This document shows, in pieces, positions 58,276 through 64,000 of a stretch of 64,000 nt of DNA (the first letter of the stretch is position 1; each line of letters begins with the position of its first letter). A program made the position numbers and the translations under genes. The notes below the pieces were generated by a model. It was not told the DNA's origin, ran no database searches, and saw nothing but the letters and a program-made list of their open reading frames with translations. This DNA is from CAYJLF01 sp964371055 (lineage in GTDB: Bacteria > Eisenbacteria > RBG-16-71-46 > CAIMUX01): positions 62,001 to 126,000 of the forward strand of contig CAYJLF010000002.1 in assembly GCA_964371055.1 (NCBI GenBank), in the 5' to 3' direction.

Positions 58276-60885
58276 ATGGCTGCGGTGCGTCGATCGGGTT
58301 CGAAGCGAATCGGCTGGATCGTGCTGGCGATCGTGCTGGGTGGGTGTGGCGCGGCGTTCGCCGACGAGGGCATGCCTCCTCCTGCTGCGCCTCCCGAGGC
58401 CGGATTACCGAAGTACCAGGACGAGAGCCGCTTCCTGGTGGAGGCGCCGGGCTCATCGAGCAGCCTGGGCGCGGGGATGTTCAACCCGGCCGTTTGGGGC
58501 ATCCGTCCCGAGGGAGGGCTCTTCTTCGCGTGGGAGGATTCCGCCGGCACCGAGAAAGGACCGATCTGGGGGCGTCCGGACTGGTTAGGTGTCCTGGGCG
58601 TCGGGGGTCTCACCTGGGCGATGCGCGGCTTCTCGAACGAAGGCCCCAGAGGTTGCCTAGACCGCTGGTACGAGCAGACGATCGGCCTCAGCGGCGGGGA
58701 CAAGGCACACGCCTTCGGCCTCTCCTACACCTGGAACCACGGAGAGGATGGACCGGCTCTCCGCCACCGCCGACTGGCCATCGGATCGATCCAGCGCACG
58801 CGGTACGCGTCGATCGGGGTTTCGTCCCTCTGGGATGTCGAGAAGAACGATCACCAGATCCAGGCCGACCTCGGCGTTCGTCCGATCGGACCGCGCGCGA
58901 CCCTCTTCACCGAGGCGATCTACCGCAAGGGGCAGGAATTCGACGAAATCGACTACGGATATGGGTTGGAGGTCCAGCCCTATCGCGGCCTCGCCCTGGG
59001 CGTGCGTGCATTCAACACGGGCGAGTTCGGCCTCCGCCTCCGCGTGGGAATCGGCGGCGAAGCCTTCCCCGAGGCGCGCGTCCATCTCGACAACGACGGC
59101 GAGCACGTGGGAACGACCTATGTCTTCGAGACTGAGTTGCCGGCGCCCGACCTCGGCCTGGCCCGGAAGGGAAAGAGCTATCCGGAAATCGACCTCAAGG
59201 GGCCGATCGCCTACCAGCGCTACCGCTTCTTCGATGACCGGCGCACGTTGCTCGGCCTGTTGCGGCAGCTCGAGCGGCAGGCCGCCGACCCTCGCGTGGG
59301 TGGAGTGGTGCTGAATCTCTCGGGTCTCGTGGCCACGCCGGAGGTGCTCTGGGAGGTGCGGGAGCAGCTCGCCGGATTCCGCGCCCAGGGGAAGAAGGTC
59401 ATCGTCTACTTCGACCGCGCGGGAATCGGCGCCTACGCCCTGGCCAGCGTCGCCGATCAGATCTGGATGGACCCGCTGGGCGATCTCGAGATCCCCGGCC
59501 TCGTCTTCAGCCGAACCTACATGCGCGGCATGCTCGACAAGATGGGCCTCGGATTCGACGAATGGCGCTTCTTCACCTACAAGTCGGCCCTCGAGAGCTT
59601 CTCCCGCACCTCGATGTCAGATGCCGACCGGGAGCAGCTCGACGCGATGGTGGGCGACTTCTACGAGACGATGGCCGGCCTGGTCATCTCCTCGCGCGGG
59701 ATCACCCGGGAAGCCTGGGATCACGCGGTGAACGAAAAGGGGATGCTCCTGCCGCGTGAGGCGCTGGAGGCGGGCCTCGTCGATTCGGTCGGGACTTTCG
59801 AGCAGGCGAAGAAGGCGGCGAAGAAGGCCGAGCGGCGCGCAACGGCCGATCCCACCTCAGCCGACCTCGCAGCCTTGCGCGGCGATCCTGTCTGGGAGAA
59901 GGCGGAGTGGGGCCTGGCCGATCGGATCGCGCTTCTCTATGCGATCGGCCCGTGCGACATGGACACCGGCATCCGGGGACGCCTGCTCGGCAAGAAGATG
60001 AAGGAGGCGGCCGACAACAAGAGGATCAAGGCGATCGTGCTCCGCGCCGACTCGCCGGGCGGCGATGCCCTGGCCAGCGATCTGGTCTCCCGGGAGATGA
60101 AGGAGGCGGCGAAGAAGAAGCCGGTCATCGTCTCGCAGGGACAGGTGGCGGGATCGGGAGGGTACTGGATCTCGATGCACGCCGATTCGATTCTGGCGGC
60201 ACCCGTAACCATCACCGGATCGATCGGGGTGATCGGGGGCTGGATCTGGGACAACGGGTTGGGCGACAAGCTGGGCATCACCTATGACAAAGTCCAGCGA
60301 GGTGATCACGCCGATCTCGGCCGCGGGATGGTCCTGCCGCTGGTCAACGCGGTCGTCCCCGAACGCCCGATGACCGAGATGGAGAAGGCGCGCGTGGAAG
60401 AGACGATCCGTGAGATGTACGCCGGCTTCGTCAAGCAGGTCGCCGAAGGACGCGGCATGACCGAGGAGCAGATCGACAAGATCGGCCAGGGGCGCGTCTG
60501 GAGCGGGGTCCATGGAGCCCAAATCGGCCTGGTGGACGAACTCGGCGGGATGTGGCGGAGCCTCGAAATGGCGAAAGACGCGGCGGGCATTCCTCGAAAT
60601 CGGGCGATCCGGATCGAGGAGGGACCGGGCCTCGGCGCGTTCCACTTCCCGTTCCCGGAGTTCAAGCTCTTCGGGATGCGGACCGGCGCTCGGGACGAGT
60701 CGTCGGTGAGCGTGGACGCTCTGGCGGGTGAATTCCCGGCGGTGAGCGCCCTCGAGGCGCGGATCGGCGGGGCGCTCGGGATCACGATGTACGAGCGAGC
60801 GTATCTGGAGCGGATCCTGCGGGCGCAGGGCCGGCCGCTCTTGATGATGGAGCCGATCCAGGGGACGGATGGGGTGATGCGGTAG
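58276..60885 (+). CDS. sppA: SppA-type signal peptide peptidase with an extra N-terminal domain
   Basis: 869 residues, well beyond the roughly 620 of E. coli SppA. An N-terminal signal (LAIVLGGCGAAFADE; lipobox LGGC or cleavage after AFA) is followed by about 230 residues of alternating strands (GLSYTWNHGEDG, YGYGLEVQPYRGLALGVRAF) that look like an outer-membrane-barrel-type domain. Then come two tandem S49 halves. The first holds the general-base Lys (K436 in FFTYKSALESFSR). The second holds the nucleophile Ser (S627 in VAGSGGYWIS) and ITGSIGVIGG. The Ser/Lys dyad is complete. It would degrade signal peptides or other membrane-linked peptides, here perhaps at the outer membrane. A sigma-70-type promoter lies upstream. 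Confidence 0.87.
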   Translation: MAAVRRSGSKRIGWIVLAIVLGGCGAAFADEGMPPPAAPPEAGLPKYQDESRFLVEAPGSSSSLGAGMFNPAVWGIRPEGGLFFAWEDSAGTEKGPIWGRPDWLGVLGVGGLTWAMRGFSNEGPRGCLDRWYEQTIGLSGGDKAHAFGLSYTWNHGEDGPALRHRRLAIGSIQRTRYASIGVSSLWDVEKNDHQIQADLGVRPIGPRATLFTEAIYRKGQEFDEIDYGYGLEVQPYRGLALGVRAFNTGEFGLRLRVGIGGEAFPEARVHLDNDGEHVGTTYVFETELPAPDLGLARKGKSYPEIDLKGPIAYQRYRFFDDRRTLLGLLRQLERQAADPRVGGVVLNLSGLVATPEVLWEVREQLAGFRAQGKKVIVYFDRAGIGAYALASVADQIWMDPLGDLEIPGLVFSRTYMRGMLDKMGLGFDEWRFFTYKSALESFSRTSMSDADREQLDAMVGDFYETMAGLVISSRGITREAWDHAVNEKGMLLPREALEAGLVDSVGTFEQAKKAAKKAERRATADPTSADLAALRGDPVWEKAEWGLADRIALLYAIGPCDMDTGIRGRLLGKKMKEAADNKRIKAIVLRADSPGGDALASDLVSREMKEAAKKKPVIVSQGQVAGSGGYWISMHADSILAAPVTITGSIGVIGGWIWDNGLGDKLGITYDKVQRGDHADLGRGMVLPLVNAVVPERPMTEMEKARVEETIREMYAGFVKQVAEGRGMTEEQIDKIGQGRVWSGVHGAQIGLVDELGGMWRSLEMAKDAAGIPRNRAIRIEEGPGLGAFHFPFPEFKLFGMRTGARDESSVSVDALAGEFPAVSALEARIGGALGITMYERAYLERILRAQGRPLLMMEPIQGTDGVMR

Positions 60886-60934
60886 GGGGGACCGGCCGGC
60901 GATCATCGTCAAGCGCCTCTCGCCCGGGTTCGAA

Positions 60935-60999
60935 CCGCGCGTTGCCGTCGTTCGGCGCGCGGTTGCTCGCGGCGTGGGGTTCGGGAGCCCCGAAGCCGC
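60935..60999 (+). terminator. Terminator-like double hairpin after sppA
   Basis: First stem CCGCGCG-(14 bases)-CGCGCGG (60935-60962). Second stem GCGGC/GCCGC enclosing GGGG/CCCC (60969-60999). There is no T-run, so Rho-independent action is uncertain. Confidence 0.45.
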
Positions 61000-61217
61000 C
61001 GAGAGAAACCTCTGGACACCCGGCGAGGGCGAGAGTTAGCGTCTTGGGCGCAGTTTGGTACACAAACGCGAATTCTGGTCGTTCCGATCGAAGTTTGGGA
61101 TGCTGCGCTTGGCGACTGCCCGGGAGAGTCCGTTCCGCATGTGAAGTCGCGCCGGCCGCACCGCTCATCGCGTGGGAGCGTGCGAGATCTCCATTCCCAA
61201 GCCGGAAACGACCGGAA

Positions 61218-61247
61218 GGGCCGTCGCCAGCGGCCCCTCCTGGCGAC
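61218..61247 (+). promoter_or_regulatory. Mutually exclusive hairpins upstream of the Ig-repeat lipoprotein
   Basis: GTCGCCAG-(9)-CTGGCGAC (61223-61247) shares its loop with GGCCC, which can pair with GGGCC (61218-61222) instead. Only one can form at a time. The pair ends 40 bases before the ATG. Confidence 0.3.
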
Positions 61248-61287
61248 CAGGTGTCCATCGCACCACCGATGGACGTAGGAGGACACC

Positions 61288-63911
61288 ATGCGTGGCCGGA
61301 TGACATCGCTTGGCATCGGTCTGCTGCTGGTCGTGGTTCTGTCGTGCGGCGATGACAAGGAACCGATCGACGCCCCAGATACCACACCCCCCGTCGTCGC
61401 GATCGTCAGCCCGACGAACGGCGCCCAGGTCGCTCCGAGTTGTGTCGTGACGGGCACCGCCTCCGACAACTTCGGGATCCGTCAGGTCAGAGTCTCGGTC
61501 GACGGCGGCCCCGCACAGGTCGCCTCCGGTACGACCAGTTGGTCCACCCCGCTGGCCGTCGCCGCAGGTTCGCACGTCATCTCCGTGGTGGCCGAGGACA
61601 CATCCGGAAACCTCTCCAACCCGGTTGCCGTCACGGTCCAGGCTGTGGCACCCGACTCGACTCCGCCGACGGTCACGATCGTGAGCCCGACAAACGGCGC
61701 CCAGGTCTCCGGCCAGTTCGACATCACCGGCACGGCATCAGACAATGTCGCCGTTCGCGAGGTCCTGGTGTCGATCGACGGGGGAGCCGCGCAGGTCGCC
61801 ACCGGAACCACCAGCTGGAGCCTCGCCGCGACCATCGCCACGGCCGGTCCGCACGCGATCAGCGTAGTGGCGGAGGATACCGCGGGGAATCTCTCACCTT
61901 CGGCCACGGTCTCGGTGGAGGTGGTGCTGGCAGACACCACGCCGCCGACGGTCACGATCGTGAGCCCGACAAACGGCGCCCAGGTCTCCGGCCAGTNNNN
62001 NNNNNNNNNNNNNNNNNNNNNNNNNNNNNNNNNNNNNNNNNNNNNNNNNNNNNNNNNNNNNNNNNNNNNNNNNNNNNNNNNNNNNNNNNNNNNNNNGCGC
62101 AGGTCGCCACCGGAACCACCAGCTGGAGCCTCGCCGCGACCATCGCCACGGTCGGCCCGCACGCGATCAGCGTCGTGGCGGAGGATACCGCGGGGAATCT
62201 CTCACCCGCGGCGGCAATCTCCGTGGAGGTCATGCCGCCTGACACGACGCTTCCAGAAGTGGTCATCGTAAGTCCCACGGAGAGTGTGGTTCCTCCCACC
62301 TTCACCATTACAGGCACGGCGTCGGACAATGTCGGCGTCCGCGAAGTCAGGGTCTCGATCGAGGGAGGATCTCCCCAGGTGGCGACGGGCACGGTCGAGT
62401 GGAGCCTGACGGTGACCCTCCCGAGCGGGGGGGATTACCTGGAGATCGTCGCGCTCGCCGAGGACCTGGCAGGGAATGTCTCCGCTCCAGACCAGGTCTA
62501 CGTGCTGGTGCGAGAGCCAGACACAACTCCGCCGACGGTCACGATCTCGAGTCCCTTTGACGGGGAGGATGTGCCAACGAGCTTCAACGTTCATGGCTAC
62601 GCCTCGGACAACGAGGGGGTCAATGAGGTCCGGGTGTCGATCGACGGAGGCGCTGATCAGGCGGCAACCGGGACGGCGTCGTGGAGTTATGCCGCGTCGA
62701 TCCCGGCGGAGGGTCCCCACAGCATCACGGTCGTGGCCTCGGACGCGGCGGGCAATCACTCGCCACCGGTGACTGTCTCCGTGACGGTCGTGACCGACCT
62801 GAGTTGGGCATTGCTGCCTTTCATCACCCCGGATGGAGTTTCGCAAGCCGCCATCGCCAGCAACGGCTCGGACATCCTCGTCCACTACCACCACCCCCAC
62901 GACGCCATTACGGACCACGGGGTGCTCGTGACGGGGACGGGCAGCTCATGGTCGACGGTCATCCATCCATCCAACGAGTGCCACGATCCCGATGTGGTCA
63001 TGAGAGGCCAGCTGGGAGTCATCGGCTGGACCGACGACACTCCAGACTGCGGGTTTGGATCGAACCCCGACGGCAGCTGGCTATATGGCACCGGGACGGG
63101 GCTCAACCACCAATACGGGACGGTCGTTGCCATCGCCCACGGCCGCGGCTACATGGCCTACGCCAGCCGGGCGAGCTACGATCCTGCGGCGCTCGCTGAG
63201 TTGCGGCTCCATGTGATATCGCCGGCCTGGGCTGGCTCCGGAGGTCGAGTCGAACTCACCGGCTGGACCATCCCCGGCTGGGACATCGGCTTGAACGTGG
63301 CGCTGACCGGCGACGACACCTCGTGGTATGTGGGGTACACGATCGACGGGTGGCTGCGGGTAATGGAGGGTTGGGTCTGTCCGGGCGGGTGTTATCGCGA
63401 TTTCGGGTACGGTTTCCGCATGGCGGCCCCCCCCGAGGACTTCCAGGTCGCTGTCTACCAGGGCAAACCGACCGCGATGTGGACCGAGGAAGCCGGGAAG
63501 AAGCTCTATATCGGCCAGTGGAACGGGTCCGATTGGATCCTCCTGGGACAGCTGGGGGTGACAACCGGGATGTTCGTCTCCGGCCGCATGGTGGCCGATG
63601 GCACGAACCTGTATATCGTTGTGAGCCGGTATGACAACACCCCCATGATCCTGGTGAACCGATTCGACGGAGCCGCGTGGAGCGCGTATCCCAGCGGCTT
63701 CGAGATGGAGCCGAACACGAACGTGTCGTCGGTTGACATCGCTCTCTGGCAGGGCTACGTGCTGGTGTCGTACTGCCAGTCCGGAAAGCTGATCGTGGTG
63801 AAGCATCCGGAGTCGCCGGGCCTGATCGTGGACGGGGGCACGTCGGAGCTGACGCTGACCGGCGGAGGGCGGCTTTCGATCAACCCCGTGGAAGTACCGG
63901 CAGGACGGTGA
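61288..63911 (+). CDS. Lipoprotein with tandem Ig-like repeats (contains assembly gap; frame broken by N count)
   Basis: GGAGG lies 5 bases before the ATG. A lipobox ends VVVLSCGDD. Tandem Ig-like repeats of about 93 residues follow, with PPTVTIVSPTNGAQV, ITGTASDNV..REV.VSIDGG and SVVAEDTAGNLS (about five in the present sequence). After the gap the frame is offset by one because 100 N are not the true length; with 71 bases the whole is 2595 bases (864 residues). The C-terminal about 370 residues form a different beta domain (WALLPFITPDGVSQAAIASN, many Trp/Tyr, VAVYQGKPTAMWTEEAGKK), perhaps a propeller. It is probably a surface-exposed adhesion or scaffold protein. Confidence 0.85.
61663..61843 (+). 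repeat. Intact copy of a 181-bp segment of the Ig-repeat
   Basis: The first 55 bases are identical to those ending at 61996 (left gap edge), and the last 55 to those starting at 62097 (right gap edge). The base just outside the match differs at each end. Confidence 0.8.
61997..62096. other. Scaffold gap (100 N, placeholder length)
   Basis: Exactly 100 N inside the Ig-repeat gene. By comparison with 61718-61788 the missing piece should be 71 bp (or 71 plus whole 279-bp repeats). A length of 71 restores one frame across the gene, which 100 does not. Confidence 0.85.
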
Positions 63912-63928
63912 CGCCCTCGAGCAGGGCG
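63912..63928 (+). terminator. Hairpin right after the last gene
   Basis: CGCCCT-cgagc-AGGGCG, a perfect 6-bp stem starting at the base after the TGA; no T-run. The remaining bases to 64000 show nothing I recognise. Confidence 0.4.
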
Positions 63929-64000
63929 CGGAAGGCGTACACTCGGGTGGTACCTGCTGACCGCTGGTTCGCAGAGGGTTACCCGAATGGTCAGGCGCCG

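Larger units (their letters stand above)
60886..61287. other. Intergenic region with hairpins and an operator-like repeat
   Basis: 402 bases. It holds the terminator-like hairpins after sppA (60935-60999), a small inverted repeat GTTTG-gtaca-CAAAC at 61053-61067 in an A+T-richer patch, and the overlapping hairpins at 61218-61247 near the next start. No credible gene is seen. Confidence 0.5.

Noticed and set aside
55495..58456. Minus-strand frames opposite the ABC permeases
   Set aside because: Antisense shadows; the plus-strand genes show FtsX motifs and overlapping starts and stops.
60926..60936. GGGTTCGAACC resembling the T-loop of a tRNA
   Set aside because: The flanking bases cannot form a T-stem on either strand and no acceptor, D or anticodon arm lies at the right distance.

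Overview
This is a G+C-rich bacterial window (about two thirds G+C by eye). It carries roughly 40 protein genes and no rRNA, tRNA or CRISPR array that I can support. It contains two runs of exactly 100 N, so it is a draft scaffold, probably from a metagenome. The gene content suggests a Gram-negative, FCB-like lineage such as an uncultivated Eisenbacteria-type organism. The signs are many long secreted proteins and lipoproteins, FlgD-type Ig C-terminal domains, choice-of-anchor-D/ASH repeats, PEP-CTERM tails, a DUF6588-like outer-membrane protein and an ABC-permease/M1-peptidase fusion. That placement is inference; no marker gene is present.

Layout. 1-2010: the start of a membrane protein, a relic of a PLP-enzyme gene, and a secreted alpha/beta-hydrolase lipoprotein. 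2199-12602: a purine-catabolism cluster on the minus strand (adenine deaminase, molybdenum hydroxylase of the xanthine dehydrogenase type in two genes, MocA-like cytidylyltransferase, XdhC, fold-type-II PLP enzyme). It is split by two plus-strand genes, an SUMF-fold secreted protein and a CHRD/PEP-CTERM protein. 12776-18988: an M24 peptidase lipoprotein, an NTF2-like lipoprotein, class II DAHP synthase, an ASH/SUMF lipoprotein and an outer-membrane pair. 18972-25395: a large MalT/SARP-like ATPase regulator facing a small protein, then a TPR protein and a Tat-exported DUF362 protein. 25439-27727: a beta-helix gene interrupted by one in-frame stop. 27856-32420: an ABC ATPase and a permease-aminopeptidase fusion. 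32514-42221: a Cys-rich repeat protein, DinB, NHL-propeller and dockerin-like secreted proteins, a YcaQ-like glycosylase and a fibro-slime PEP-CTERM protein. 42323-50513: a membrane TPR protein, an Eis-like acetyltransferase, a DUF4412-like protein, a secreted EEP-family nuclease, and a DUF883 protein behind a sigma-54-type promoter. 50619-63911: two scaffold-gapped lipoproteins flanking a MacAB-like exporter operon and an unusual SppA.

How the genes work together. Adenine deaminase gives hypoxanthine, and the Fe-S/FAD plus Mo-subunit enzyme with MocA and XdhC would oxidise it to xanthine or urate; no uricase is in view. The four-gene adaptor/ATPase/two-permease operon and the ATPase/permease-peptidase pair are membrane machines with visible translational coupling. 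Most of the remainder is an envelope and secretome repertoire with two different C-terminal sorting-type signals.

The most informative structural result concerns the two gaps. Each is bounded by repeats of exactly 55 bp that also delimit an intact copy elsewhere in the same gene, which is the signature of a collapsed repeat in a k=55 assembly graph. Filling each gap from the intact copy (763 bp and 71 bp) restores or preserves the reading frame, and it implies very recent intragenic domain duplications.
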